Below, in pieces: positions 45,210 through 54,822 of a stretch of DNA of 64,000 nucleotides. The position numbers and the translations under genes are program-made. The notes beneath the pieces are model-generated. The model was not told the DNA's origin and did not search any database. It worked only from the letters and a program-made list of their open reading frames with translations. Source of the DNA: Gordonibacter sp. An230. Its GTDB lineage: Bacteria; Actinomycetota; Coriobacteriia; Coriobacteriales; Eggerthellaceae. The stretch covers positions 1-64,000 of the forward strand of contig NZ_NFJP01000006.1 of the NCBI RefSeq assembly GCF_002159915.1. The letters run 5' to 3'. Numbering within the stretch: position 1 is the stretch's first letter; each line of letters begins with the position of its first letter.

Positions 45210-45464
45210 CTAAGGGGTGTCTTCGAGGTAGCCGTCTCCGAAAAGGCGCCTCGCCTCTTCGTCGGGTATGCATTCGAGAATGTCTCCTGGTTCACACTCA
45301 AGGGTTTTGCAAATTGCATCCAGCGTTGCAAGGCGAAAAGCCTTGATCTTTCCGGTTTTGATTCTGGAAATATTTGAAGGGTCGATGTTCAATCTATTTG
45401 CAAGCTCTCCTACCGACATTTTTCTATCGGCAAGCATTCTGTCCAGTCGAATAACGATAGCCAC
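45210..45464 (-). CDS. XRE-family regulator (HTH_26 type)
   Basis: 84 residues, Cro/C1 helix-turn-helix (MAIVIRLDRMLADRKMSVGE, NRLNIDPSNISRIKTGK, LDAICKTLECEPGDILE). This short type is typically paired with a DUF2975 membrane protein, as here, where it follows that gene by 9 bp on the same strand. GTG 45464 follows TAGGAG. Probably autoregulates the pair in response to a membrane signal (inference). Confidence 0.85.
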   Translation of the reverse strand: MAIVIRLDRMLADRKMSVGELANRLNIDPSNISRIKTGKIKAFRLATLDAICKTLECEPGDILECIPDEEARRLFGDGYLEDTP

Positions 45465-45473
45465 ATTCCGCTC

Positions 45474-46025
45474 CTAAACAGTTTCGTCGGAAAGTTTTTG
45501 GAGGAGGGCGCCGTATTCGAAAACCAGAGAAAAGCAGATGCAAAAAAGCCCAAAAGTCAGCAATCCTATGTTGATCGGGATGCCTTGATACTCGTTTGCC
45601 TCGCGCATGCTAGCCCCTATGGCTATATCTCCGATATCTAGGATTGCGAGAGTTTCAGGAGATAAAAGCGTTTGCAAGGCAGTGCTTGCGAGCAAGATAG
45701 CACCTAGCAGTTTTAGCCTATTCGCATGTTTTTTGGTAAAGGGGGATATCTTCAGAGACATATCTTTGAAGATAAAGTATGCCACCCATAGTGCGAATGC
45801 CATGCAGAACCACAAGAGGAACAAGGAGAGCAAGCCTAGGGTAGATGTTTGGACGGTTGTGTCGAAAGGTGCTGCCATTTGGCTCGCTATCCCAAGGCAA
45901 AGTACGGAGATCCCTATTAATGAAGTTGCGCTAGCCAAGACGGCAAGCGCAACTTTTCCGATATATCCAAATCTCGCTACTTTCGAAAGCGATCTTTCGA
46001 TTCGGCAGAATCCTTCGCCTGACAT
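45474..46025 (-). CDS. DUF2975-family membrane protein
   Basis: 183 residues, four hydrophobic helices (VALAVLASATSLIGISVLCL, LGLLSLFLLWFCMAFALWVA, LKLLGAILLASTALQTLL, IGLLTFGLFCICFSLVFEYG). This is the DUF2975 pattern including FEYGALLQKLSDETV at the C-terminus. ATG 46025 follows AAGGAGG. It is the first gene of a two-gene unit with the XRE regulator, an arrangement common in Firmicutes and Actinobacteria whose function is not established. Confidence 0.82.
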   Translation of the reverse strand: MSGEGFCRIERSLSKVARFGYIGKVALAVLASATSLIGISVLCLGIASQMAAPFDTTVQTSTLGLLSLFLLWFCMAFALWVAYFIFKDMSLKISPFTKKHANRLKLLGAILLASTALQTLLSPETLAILDIGDIAIGASMREANEYQGIPINIGLLTFGLFCICFSLVFEYGALLQKLSDETV

Positions 46026-46419
46026 CCGGCGATCCTCCTTGTTTCTAAGACGCGATGCTCTCTCAATATACCATTATCTCGCCAGCCTCTTTGCGCGAAA
46101 CGTCCGGACGTGGGCAAGAAGGCAGCGTCTTTCGGAGGTGAATACCGGTGAGGATTTAGAAGCCTAGAACGATGCATATATCCTTAAAGCCGATGTAGCT
46201 GCACGCTCCTAGTGTTTCGGGGTTTGAGTAAAAAAGCATGGCGCATCCCTTCTCTTAGGTTGGGTTTTATGAATGCTTGTTCAAGAGTATCTCGCTATCA
46301 TTGGAAACGTTCGCGTGCCTTTTTCTCAATCAGTGAGAAAAACTCATAGATTCAAAAGCGACCAAACTGCTTGAGATGTTGAGAAGAATCTCCATTCTTC
46401 TTCGCGCATTACCATGATA
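46026..46419. other. gene-free stretch upstream of the LysR gene
   Basis: About 390 bp of moderate GC. No supported gene or strong hairpin. Confidence 0.35.
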
Positions 46420-46465
46420 TTGAAATTGCGCATTTCACCTATAATATAGCGAAATACGCAATTTC
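46420..46465 (+). promoter_or_regulatory. LysR promoter with overlapping dyad
   Basis: TATAAT at 46440-46445 with a weak TTGAAA at 46420-46425 (14-bp spacer). A dyad GAAATTGCG (46422-46430) / CGCAATTTC (46458-46465) flanks the -10 box, with inner GCATTTC/GAAATAC symmetry. This layout suggests autoregulation by the LysR protein encoded 18 bp downstream. Confidence 0.5.
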
Positions 46466-46482
46466 ATTTGTATGGGACATCC

Positions 46483-47394
46483 ATGAACATATACCAACTT
46501 CAGTACTTTGTAGAAACCGTGCGTTGCGGAAGCTACGCTCGCGCGGCGAAGAATGTGTTCCTGTCCCCATCGGGTATTTTGCGGGCTGTTGGAGATCTTG
46601 AAAAAGAACTGGGGATAAAACTCGTCGAAAGGTCGGGAAGAGGGGTCCGGCCAACTTCGCAGGGCAGAATCCTGTACGAGAAAGCGCTCGAGGTTATTGA
46701 CGAGGTAGATGATTTTCGATCTCTTGCAAAGGCCGTAGCAGCAAAGCCGAACATTGCGCATCCGATATCGATCTCGATTTGCGCAACGCCTTATAGGGGA
46801 ATCGTGTTGAGCCAACACGTGCTCGATGCCGTATACAAGTTATGCCCCAAGCCATCATCTTCAATTTATAGGGGCACAAGCAGCACGTGTTTGGCCGCCT
46901 TAGAAGAGGGAGTTGTCCAGGCGGCGATCGTTTTGGGGCGAGTCGAGAAGGGATGGGTGTCTTGTTCTCGCCTCTTTTCTTTTTGTCCCCAGGTGGCCGT
47001 GTCGAAGAGTCACCCTCTGGCCCTTAAGAAGGATGTTGCCCTCTCCGATCTGCTTGATTACCCAATAGCTCGCCCTTATGATTTGCGGTACAGCTTTAAG
47101 GTGATCGCAGAGGCTTTGGAGAAAGCTGGAAGAGGGCTGCTTTACGAAGAGGTTTTCCCATCCGAGGAAAGCCATATAGATTTTATGCAGCGGGATAAGG
47201 GAGTGGTTTTTGTCGCTTACGACGCTTCTTTGGAATCGATTTATCCCGATGCGTCTTTTCTTCAACCAAGAGATTTCGGAGTCATGATCCCTGTTTGTTT
47301 TGTTTACGATCGCGAAAACGGCGGGGAGGAGATTTCCTCTGTCAAGAATCGGCTTGTCATCGCATCGAGATTCCCTCATTTAAAGCAACGCTAG
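46483..47394 (+). CDS. LysR-family transcriptional regulator
   Basis: 303 residues. N-terminal winged helix-turn-helix of the LysR type (MNIYQLQYFVETVRCGSYARAAKNVFLSPSGILRAVGDLEKELG in outline; the usual Ser-Gln after SP is replaced by Ser-Gly). A periplasmic-binding-protein-like effector domain follows, with a hinge near residue 90. ATG 46483 gives the standard MNxxQLxYF start. No divergently transcribed target gene is adjacent (the DUF2975 gene is 460 bp away), so the target is unknown. Confidence 0.88.
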   Translation: MNIYQLQYFVETVRCGSYARAAKNVFLSPSGILRAVGDLEKELGIKLVERSGRGVRPTSQGRILYEKALEVIDEVDDFRSLAKAVAAKPNIAHPISISICATPYRGIVLSQHVLDAVYKLCPKPSSSIYRGTSSTCLAALEEGVVQAAIVLGRVEKGWVSCSRLFSFCPQVAVSKSHPLALKKDVALSDLLDYPIARPYDLRYSFKVIAEALEKAGRGLLYEEVFPSEESHIDFMQRDKGVVFVAYDASLESIYPDASFLQPRDFGVMIPVCFVYDRENGGEEISSVKNRLVIASRFPHLKQR

Positions 47395-47518
47395 GATTCT
47401 AGTAATCTTTTTTGCCTTTGGTTTGCTGCGTTTTTCTTCGCTATAATGAATTAGTGGACGGAAATAAGTGATCTTTTTAAAGTCTCTTTCTCCGGGAATC
47501 AAGCGATAGGTGCTCGAT

Positions 47519-47692
47519 ATGGATGGTAAGCAGGTCACAAGCGCGGAGCTTGTTTTTCAAGCTCTGGATTTGATCAGTAGAGCGTTCTATTCTAAGAATG
47601 AGAGACGGGAAATCGATGCTCTTGAGCGCGGAGTTATAGAGCAGGTTGCTTGTCAAGCTTATGCAATTAAAGTGGAGAAGGGTTTGCTGTAG
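47519..47692 (+). CDS. small hypothetical protein
   Basis: 57 residues (MDGKQVTSAELVFQALDLIS at the start), predicted mostly helical and charged. Weak start context. It lies between the LysR gene and the convergent zinc-ribbon gene. No family recognised; low confidence that it is expressed. Confidence 0.35.
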   Translation: MDGKQVTSAELVFQALDLISRAFYSKNERREIDALERGVIEQVACQAYAIKVEKGLL

Positions 47693-47729
47693 ATAATGGA
47701 GGGGCGTTCCGAGAAGAAAAGAGTGGTTT

Positions 47730-48293
47730 CTAGGAGAGCCGAGCCCTTCCCTTTCCTTCTCTGAGCCTCGTAAGCCTTGCCTTCTTTGCGTTGATCTTTC
47801 TGCGTATGCAATCTATTTCCCATTTCTCCATTTTGACTAGGTGATCGTACTCCTCCCTTTTCGAGTTTCGCTTTCCCTTGCCTCTCGGTTGAGGCATCTC
47901 TGGTTTTGGTGGATATGTGATTCTTTCCAATGTTGAAGCGGCCAAGAGTTTTTCAATGTTGGCCGAATCTGAAATCTTGAAAACCATGTCAAGTCTCTCA
48001 TCGTATTTCTTTAGTAGCTCTTTTGCTCTGCAGACGGGGCATAATCCAGATTTGCCGTAGAGCTTGGTTCTCCATGTGGCGCATTGCGGACACCATGTCA
48101 AATTTGCTCGAGCGCTGTTAAGGTGAATGCCGGAGCCAAGCTTGTTCATTCGATAGGCTTTCGAGCGGACGGAGGCTTCGCTTCTGCCCAGGAGAGTGCA
48201 TAGTGTCGGAAAGGAAATGTTGTCGGCGTTGTTCGTTAAAAAGAGCTCTTCCGGTTTTGACCACTTTCGTTTTTCAATTCGAGCACTGGTCAT
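47730..48293 (-). CDS. zinc-ribbon/HTH DNA-binding protein, paralogue 1
   Basis: 187 residues. An N-terminal helix-turn-helix resembling SANT/Myb-like phage proteins (RKWSKPEELFLTNNADNIS, FPTLCTLLGRSEASVRSKAY), then a four-Cys zinc ribbon (WCPQCATWRTKLYGKSGLCPVC), then a charged helical tail (KMEKWEIDCIRRKINAKKARLTRLRE). The same order and motifs occur in the protein at 57047-57655. Located upstream of and divergent from the endolysin gene, it may control lysis genes (inference). No named family recognised. Confidence 0.75.
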   Translation of the reverse strand: MTSARIEKRKWSKPEELFLTNNADNISFPTLCTLLGRSEASVRSKAYRMNKLGSGIHLNSARANLTWCPQCATWRTKLYGKSGLCPVCRAKELLKKYDERLDMVFKISDSANIEKLLAASTLERITYPPKPEMPQPRGKGKRNSKREEYDHLVKMEKWEIDCIRRKINAKKARLTRLREGKGRARLS

Positions 48294-48839
48294 ATCGGGT
48301 CTCTTTCCTTAGGTTGGGTGATGCTGTCTGCCTGGGCGCTATTTGGAAGGTGGGATTGGGCGGGGTCCAAGCGAATTGAGATGGGCAACCTGCTTGTTTG
48401 AGGGCGTGCGACTCTCGGAAGCACTGCTTTCGGATTCGGGGGTTCTCGGCACCTATGGATGTTCCTTTTTCTGGGGTTCCAAGTAAACCTATTGGAAGGC
48501 AACGCTTTCTCAAGATAAGTGAGTAATTGTAATGATTGCCAGGGGGCTTGGCTTGCCGTCTCCGGACTTGTTCTATCGATGAGGTTCAGGCGCGTTCTGT
48601 CGAGAAATCGTAGAGGCGCGAATAGGAAAATAGTCCGGCATAATCTCGCCTTTCATGGTTGCCGCAATGTTGGGCGTATGCGGCAAGAGGGGTGGATCGT
48701 GGTGGGCGATTCTGCTGCAATAGGAATGGCAAACTCGTTGCGTCCTTTGAGCGCTCGTCGCGAAAAAGGTAACGCCATGCCTAGCCTTCTCTCCCAAGGG
48801 CCGCGCAGCCGGATGCTCGCGGCAGAGAAAGGAGAGATC
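48294..48839. other. intergenic region upstream of the endolysin gene
   Basis: 546 bp. Holds the shared motif at 48760-48776 and probably the promoters of both divergent genes. The endolysin frame is open through much of it, but no start before 48840 has a ribosome binding site. Confidence 0.4.
48760..48776 (+). promoter_or_regulatory. shared 17-bp motif, copy 1
   Basis: GCGAAAAAGGTAACGCC, 64 bp before the endolysin ATG. It differs by one base from 56986-57002 upstream of the second zinc-ribbon gene, within a longer similar context (CGCTCGTCGCG/CGAGCGCG before it). Candidate phage-type promoter or operator. Confidence 0.45.
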
Positions 48840-50900
48840 ATGTCAGCAGAAGTTCTCGAAGCCCAAAAGTGGCTGAACTCCACGTACGGCGGCCGGGCGG
48901 GCTACCAGCGCGTCGAGGAGACGGGCCTTCCCGGCTCGGCCACGTCCGCCGCGCTCGTCTCGGCGCTTCAGATCGAGCTCGGCATGAGCACGGTCACGGG
49001 CGTGTTCGGGGAGCAGACCGAGGCGGCGTGCGACGCGAACCGCATCTCCATCGGGGACTCGGGCAACCAGGTGAAGATCATCCAGTACGGGCTTTTTTCC
49101 AAGGGGTACAACCCCGGCGAGGTCACGGGCATCTACAACGGGACGACGGGGCTCGCTGTGCAGAGCATCATCGCTGACGCCGGCGTGTCGGTCCTCGCCG
49201 ACGCCTCGATCGGGTCCATGGCGATGAAGGCCATTCTGGGCGTTGACGAGTACAAGCTCCTCGCCGGAGGCGATCCCAAGGTCCGTTCCATCCAGCAGGA
49301 CCTCAACAGCCGTTACCGCTCCTACTCGGGCCTGTGCGCCTGCGACGGCTATTATGGCCGCTCCACCAACACGGCTCTCATCTACGCCATCCAGGCCGAG
49401 GAGGGCATGCCCACCGACATGGCGACCGGGTTCTTCGGCCCCTCCACCAAGACCTACCTGCCCGACCTGTGGCAACCCGGCCAGTGGGGGATGAACGGAA
49501 ACTACACCGACGCCCAGATCGCCAACTTCACCAGGCTCGCCCAGTACGCCCTCTACTGCGTCGGCGTGGACCGCTACACGGGCGGCTCGGGCTCCAAGTA
49601 CGATCCGGGCGCGATGAACGGCAGCCAGGGCGCCTCCACTCTGTCCGCCCTCCACGCCTTCCAGTCCGACTACGCGCTCGCCCAGCGCGACATGGTGGGC
49701 CTCGACGAATGGATGGGGCTCCTCGTGAGCACGGGCAACCCCAACCGCGACGGCCTCGCCTGCGACTGCGCGACGCAGCTCGTGACCCCCGACCTCGTGG
49801 CCGCCCTCTACAACGACGAGTACCGCATCGTGGGCCGCTACCTCACAGGAACCGTCGGCGGCGGCGCGAACAAGCGACCCAAGAACCTCACCTCCTCCGA
49901 GATCCAGACCATCTTCGCCGGAGGGATGAGCCTGTTCTGCATCTTCCAAGATGACGCCGACTGGTGGCAGGACCACGACGACCTGTCGGGTTACTTCGGC
50001 TATTCCCGCGGGTTCAGCGACGCGCAGAAGGCTGTGAACGCGGCGTATTCTCTTGGCGTCCCTCGCGGAGAGTACATCTACTTCGCGGTCGACTATGACT
50101 TCATGGAGGGCGAGGTATGGAGCAAGGTTGTGCCCCACTTCCAGGGGGTCAATGCCTATATGGCCGCCGTCGGCAGTCCCTACAGGATCGGCATCTACAG
50201 CGCCCGCAACACCTGCGGCATCGTGTCGGCCCAGGGCCTCGCGTCGAGCAGCTTCGTGTCCGACATGTCCACGGGCTACTCGGGCAACCTCGGGTACCCC
50301 CTGCCGTCCAACTGGGCGTTCGACCAGATCCAGGAGTACACGAACTCCGCCGGCTTCGGCATCGACAAGAACGTGACCTCCGGCCGCTACATGGGGTTCT
50401 CCAGCGTGACGGAGGGTCAGGTGCCACCAGGGGCTTGCTACCTAGTTGACCTTGACTACTATAGTACCCTCAAAGAAAGCACTAGCACGATGAGGGATAT
50501 CCTTTGGAGCGATGATTGGCTCGGGCGTTCTTCTGCTGATTACGGCAGTGGTTTGGCGACGGCGGCCATGGCTTTGAGCGCCCTCGCTTATTCGGATTCT
50601 GGGCTTGTTTCGGCAGGGCTGCAGAAGATCGGTTTTCCTTCCGGAAGTATTTTTTCGGGCAGCGTCGCCGGCGAAGGGCCTGTCGGTTATCATTTTGCAT
50701 CGAAACGGGTGACCGTAGGTAGTTCGACGGCCAACTTTGCAGTTGCAATTATTCGAGGGACGTCAAACCGGGCAGAATGGGAGTCTAATATGGACATGTC
50801 CGGCGGATCTGCGACTGCGAGCGAGCATCGTGGTTTCAGGCTTGCCACGGATGGCGTGTACGAGGCTTTTATCTCCTGGATGAATGCTCATGTACGGTAA
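48840..50900 (+). pseudogene. DUF1906-type endolysin fused to a lipase domain, interrupted by tet(W)
   Basis: 686 codons remain. Residues 1-100 and 115-215 are two peptidoglycan-binding-like repeats (MSAEVLEAQKWLN; GDPKVRSIQQDLN). Residues about 310-520 are a glycoside-hydrolase-like DUF1906 domain (YRIVGRYLTGT, YIYFAVDYDF, RIGIYSARNTCG, NWAFDQIQEY), as in actinophage endolysins. After VPPGACYLVDLDY (about 530) GC drops and a class-3-lipase/Mbeg1-like domain begins (ILWSDDWLG, AVAIIRGTSNRAEWESNMDM). It stops at WMNAHVR, before the GHSRG-type nucleophile, where the tet(W) cassette starts; the C-terminus continues at 53535. ATG 48840 follows AAGGAGAG. The hydrolase half may still work. Confidence 0.8.
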
Positions 50901-51222
50901 AGAAGCAAGCAACCGAAAACAATAGATAGACCGCCAGCACTACACTATTCCGAACCAAAGACCAAAAGATAAGCATTTTGAGAAAATCTAAACTTTTGGA
51001 TTTTCCTACAATGCCGACTACGGCGGAATCCCTCCCACTCCTTATATATTTCTTTCTGTATACATTGAATTTGTATTTAGTAAAATGCAGACAACACCAC
51101 GGATCGGCTTTTGGCTGGACAATTCCAACCAAACACCGCAGCAGACAGTAGAAACCATTCTGAACGTTAGGAAGCCGGTATGATTGTTACATATAAGGGG
51201 AAGAAAAATTTCTTTTAGATAC
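50901..51222. other. 5' flank of the tet(W) cassette
   Basis: About 320 bp of 42% GC, unlike anything else here. A 32-codon frame at 51084-51182 (MQTTPRIGFWLDNSNQTPQQ at its start) looks like the 3' remnant of an unrelated gene carried with the cassette; it has no ribosome binding site. Confidence 0.45.
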
Positions 51223-51251
51223 TTGTTTTCCTAAAACTGATGTGATATAAT
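51223..51251 (+). promoter_or_regulatory. tet(W) promoter
   Basis: TTGTTT (51223-51228), 17-bp spacer, TATAAT (51246-51251), followed by a 19-bp sequence ATAATTCAATTCCAGAAAA present twice in tandem. Confidence 0.65.
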
Positions 51252-51300
51252 AATTCAATTCCAGAAAATAATAATTCAATTCCAGAAAAGGAGTAAAAAA

Positions 51301-51566
51301 TATGCGGCAAGGTATTCTTAAATAAAACTATAATCAAATAGTGGGAACAAAGGATTATGATAGTCCTTTTTGTAGGGGCTTAGTTTTTTGTACCCAATTT
51401 AAGAATACTTTTGCCTTATCAATTTTGACATATCCCCAAAAACAGCACTCACAAACAGGTGTATGCTGTATATGTGTATGTCCGCAAATTATCATCCCCA
51501 GTGGTAAAAGTATTTTACTGCTGGGGATTTTTATGCCCTTCGGGGCAGTAAAGGGAGGACAATCAC
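51301..51566 (+). promoter_or_regulatory. tet(W) transcription attenuator leader
   Basis: Homologous in layout to the tet(M) leader of Tn916. A short frame starts at 51302 (MRQGILK). GTATTCTTAAAT (51312-51323) can pair with ATTTAAGAATAC (51397-51408). A 14-residue leader peptide (MLYMCMSANYHPQW, 51463-51507) overlaps a terminator stem ATCCCCAG (51494-51501) / CTGGGGAT (51521-51528) followed by TTTT. Ribosome stalling or abundance of charged tRNA in the presence of tetracycline lets polymerase read through (family knowledge). Confidence 0.8.
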
Positions 51567-53486
51567 ATGAAAATAATCAATATTGGAATTCTTGCCCATG
51601 TAGACGCTGGAAAGACGACCTTGACGGAGAGCCTGCTATATGCCAGCGGAGCCATTTCAGAACCGGGGAGCGTCGAAAAAGGGACAACGAGGACGGACAC
51701 CATGTTTTTGGAGCGGCAGCGTGGGATTACCATTCAAGCGGCAGTCACTTCCTTCCAGTGGCACAGATGTAAAGTCAACATTGTGGATACGCCCGGCCAC
51801 ATGGATTTTTTGGCGGAGGTGTACCGCTCTTTGGCTGTTTTAGATGGGGCCATCTTGGTGATCTCCGCTAAAGATGGCGTGCAGGCCCAGACCCGTATTC
51901 TGTTCCATGCCCTGCGGAAAATGAACATTCCCACCGTTATCTTTATCAACAAGATCGACCAGGCTGGCGTTGATTTGCAGAGCGTGGTTCAGTCTGTTCG
52001 GGATAAGCTCTCCGCCGATATTATCATCAAGCAGACGGTGTCGCTGTCCCCGGAAATAGTCCTGGAGGAAAATACCGACATAGAAGCATGGGATGCGGTC
52101 ATCGAAAATAACGATAAATTATTGGAAAAGTATATCGCAGGAGAACCAATCAGCCGGGAAAAACTTGTGCGGGAGGAACAGCGGCGGGTTCAAGACGCCT
52201 CCCTGTTCCCGGTCTATTATGGCAGCGCCAAAAAGGGCCTTGGCATTCAACCGTTGATGGATGCGGTGACAGGGCTGTTCCAACCGATTGGGGAACAGGG
52301 GAGCGCCGCCCTATGCGGCAGCGTTTTCAAGGTGGAGTATACAGATTGCGGCCAGCGGCGTGTCTATCTACGGCTATACAGCGGAACGCTGCGCCTGCGG
52401 GATACGGTGGCCCTGGCCGGGAGAGAAAAGCTGAAAATCACAGAGATGCGTATTCCATCCAAAGGGGAAATTGTTCGGACAGACACCGCTTATCCGGGTG
52501 AAATTGTTATCCTTCCCAGCGACAGCGTGAGGTTAAACGATGTATTAGGGGACCCAACCCGGCTCCCTCGTAAAAGGTGGCGTGAGGACCCCCTCCCCAT
52601 GCTGCGGACGTCGATTGCGCCGAAAACGGCAGCGCAAAGAGAACGGCTGCTGGACGCTCTTACGCAACTTGCGGATACTGACCCGCTTTTGCGCTGCGAG
52701 GTGGATTCCATCACCCATGAGATCATTCTTTCTTTTTTGGGCCGGGTGCAGTTGGAGGTTGTTTCCGCTTTGCTGTCGGAAAAATACAAGCTTGAAACAG
52801 TGGTAAAGGAACCCACCGTCATTTATATGGAGCGGCCGCTCAAAGCAGCCAGCCACACCATCCATATCGAGGTGCCGCCCAACCCGTTTTGGGCATCCAT
52901 CGGACTGTCTGTTACACCACTCCCGCTTGGCTCCGGTGTACAATACGAGAGCCGGGTTTCGCTGGGATACTTGAACCAGAGTTTTCAAAACGCTGTCAGG
53001 GATGGTATCCGTTACGGGCTGGAGCAGGGCTTGTTCGGCTGGAACGTAACGGACTGTAAGATTTGCTTTGAATACGGGCTTTATTACAGTCCGGTCAGCA
53101 CGCCGGCGGACTTCCGCTCATTGGCCCCGATTGTATTGGAACAGGCATTGAAGGAATCAGGGACGCAACTGCTGGAACCTTATCTCTCCTTCACCCTCTA
53201 TGCGCCCCGGGAATATCTTTCCAGGGCTTATCATGATGCACCGAAATACTGTGCCACCATCGAAACGGTCCAGGTAAAAAAGGATGAAGTTGTCTTTACT
53301 GGCGAGATTCCCGCCCGCTGTATACAGGCATACCGTACTGATCTGGCCTTTTACACCAACGGGCGGAGCGTATGCCTTACAGAGCTGAAAGGATATCAGG
53401 CCGCTGTCGGTCAGCCGGTCATCCAGCCCCGCCGTCCAAACAGCCGCCTGGACAAGGTGCGCCATATGTTTCAGAAGGTAATGTAA
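51567..53486 (+). CDS. tet(W): tetracycline resistance ribosomal protection protein Tet(W)
   Basis: 639 residues, the exact length of Tet(W), and the sequence matches my memory of it almost throughout. An EF-G-like GTPase that dislodges tetracycline from the ribosome. G motifs: AHVDAGKTT (10-18), DTPGHMDF (74-81), NKID (128-131). It opens with [20 protein letters not shown] and ends with [21 protein letters not shown] 51567 follows AAGGGAGGAC. GC about 53%, different from flanking lysis genes; it is an inserted cassette that splits the endolysin-lipase gene. A few substitutions from the common allele are likely. Confidence 0.97.
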   Translation: MKIINIGILAHVDAGKTTLTESLLYASGAISEPGSVEKGTTRTDTMFLERQRGITIQAAVTSFQWHRCKVNIVDTPGHMDFLAEVYRSLAVLDGAILVISAKDGVQAQTRILFHALRKMNIPTVIFINKIDQAGVDLQSVVQSVRDKLSADIIIKQTVSLSPEIVLEENTDIEAWDAVIENNDKLLEKYIAGEPISREKLVREEQRRVQDASLFPVYYGSAKKGLGIQPLMDAVTGLFQPIGEQGSAALCGSVFKVEYTDCGQRRVYLRLYSGTLRLRDTVALAGREKLKITEMRIPSKGEIVRTDTAYPGEIVILPSDSVRLNDVLGDPTRLPRKRWREDPLPMLRTSIAPKTAAQRERLLDALTQLADTDPLLRCEVDSITHEIILSFLGRVQLEVVSALLSEKYKLETVVKEPTVIYMERPLKAASHTIHIEVPPNPFWASIGLSVTPLPLGSGVQYESRVSLGYLNQSFQNAVRDGIRYGLEQGLFGWNVTDCKICFEYGLYYSPVSTPADFRSLAPIVLEQALKESGTQLLEPYLSFTLYAPREYLSRAYHDAPKYCATIETVQVKKDEVVFTGEIPARCIQAYRTDLAFYTNGRSVCLTELKGYQAAVGQPVIQPRRPNSRLDKVRHMFQKVM

Positions 53487-53534
53487 AGATACATAATCGT
53501 CAAGACGGCAACAATCAGAAGTTATGGAGGGTAA

Positions 53535-53921
53535 CAATGGAACACAGAGATGAGCTCGTACGACCAATTGCATTCCCTGATGAACGATCACTTCAAGAAA
53601 TTGGTCGGAGAGGATCATCTCAACTATACTGGCGCTGCGGAAACATCCGAGTTCATCGCGAATGTCGGAAATTATGCGCCGACCGTCCAAGCCTATTATG
53701 AGACGAGGCACGGAGTTGGCCAATTGACCACGTACGAGTACTTCATGAAGCTTGCCGGTGTTGTGGGAGGTGGAGGCGATATCGCCGACTTTTCGACGGC
53801 TTCTGCAAGCTTTCCTGATTTGGCGGGGTACCTTATTGCGGGGGGTCTGCTTTCGCCTCGGATTTTCCATGCTCACGGCCCCGAAACGTACCTTTCGTGG
53901 TTGAAAGCATTCTCCTCTTAG
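53535..53921 (+). pseudogene. C-terminal fragment of the interrupted lipase
   Basis: 128 codons in frame from 53535 (QWNTEMSSYDQLHSLMNDHF at the start) to the stop at 53921. Composition and GC match the 50430-50900 lipase portion, not tet(W). The catalytic-core segment expected between WMNAHV and SSYDQLH is absent, so insertion was accompanied by a deletion. An internal ATG at 53550 could start a small peptide, but there is no good ribosome binding site. Confidence 0.65.
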
Positions 53922-53984
53922 AGGATCATTGGCAGATGCAAGATGGGAAGGTCTAGGCCGTCCGCCGCGCGGACGGCTGGGCTT

Positions 53985-54013
53985 CCGGCGCGGGGGCGGC
54001 GCCCCCGCGCCGG
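53985..54013. terminator. GC-rich hairpin
   Basis: CCGGCGCGGGGGC (53985-53997) / GCCCCCGCGCCGG (54001-54013), 13-bp perfect stem with a 3-base loop, between the lipase fragment and the next gene. Marks the return to high-GC element DNA. Confidence 0.55.
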
Positions 54014-54034
54014 GGCCGGTCGCGAGGAGGCTTC

Positions 54035-54478
54035 GTGTTCGTTCGGACTTGCACCCTGCTGGAATGGCTGGCGATCCCCTCCGGGGCGGCGCTCTGCCTG
54101 GCCCCTGCGGCGGTGTTCGCCGCGGCGTTCTGGGTCCCGATCCTGGCTGGGCGGGGGAGGAGGAGCCGTCCCGTGTCGGCGCCCCTCGGGGTGGGGGCGG
54201 CTTCCTGCGGGAACGCCCTGCTCGCTCTGGCGGCCACTGCCGCCACTCCAGGGGGGTTCCTCGCGAAAAGCCTCCTGTCCTGGGCCTTCCTGTCCCCTTA
54301 CCTGTGCGCGAGCGTCGCCCTCGCGGCGTCGTTTCTCGTCTTCCTGGCGACGTGCCGCAGGCTTTCCTACGAGCCCTACTCGTACAGCGTCGGGCGGGTG
54401 GCCGCGTCGGCCCTTGTGTTCGAGGCGGCGTTCGTGCCCGGCGTCCCCCTCGTGGTGCTCGCGATGTCCCTCTTGTGA
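54035..54478 (+). CDS. small membrane protein of the element
   Basis: 147 residues, four hydrophobic segments (LAIPSGAALCLAPAAVFAAAF, GNALLALAATAAT, FLSPYLCASVALAASFLVFL, SALVFEAAFVPGVPLVVLAM). GTG 54035 follows GAGGAGG. No family recognised. The genes that follow encode exported proteins, so this may belong to the element's envelope or transfer apparatus. Confidence 0.65.
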   Translation: MFVRTCTLLEWLAIPSGAALCLAPAAVFAAAFWVPILAGRGRRSRPVSAPLGVGAASCGNALLALAATAATPGGFLAKSLLSWAFLSPYLCASVALAASFLVFLATCRRLSYEPYSYSVGRVAASALVFEAAFVPGVPLVVLAMSLL

Positions 54479-54822
54479 GGTCTCCTCCCGTCGGGCGGGC
54501 CTTCGCCGGGGGCGTCGCGAACGCGCCCGGGGCCGGGAGGCGAAGCCGTCGGGGCCGTCGGGGCGATTGCGGCCGCCCTCTGCCTTTCTCGCGCACGGCC
54601 CTTATGCCCTCGCCCATCCCCCTCGCTTCCTTCGAGCCGGGCCCGCCGAAGGCAAGCGACGGAACGTCGAAGAGGAGGATCGCCCCGCCCACCTCTTTCC
54701 GGTCCGCGGCCCCGGGGCCTCGCCGGCCCGGGGTCCGCGGCGGGCCTCGCCATCCGCGGCGCCGCGAGGTAGAATGCCGTTGAGTTCGTCAGGCGGTCTT
54801 CGGGGAAAGCGAGGCATCGGCG
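54479..54822. other. gene-free GC-rich stretch
   Basis: 344 bp, about 70% GC. Frames here are shadows with low-complexity products. Expected to contain the promoter of the lipoprotein pair; none is recognisable. Confidence 0.35.

Noticed and set aside
48843-50138. 431-codon minus-strand frame
   Set aside because: Antisense of the endolysin, whose domains are recognisable.
50869-51132. 87-codon minus-strand frame with a hydrophobic segment
   Set aside because: Crosses the lipase/tet(W) joint, so it is a chance frame.
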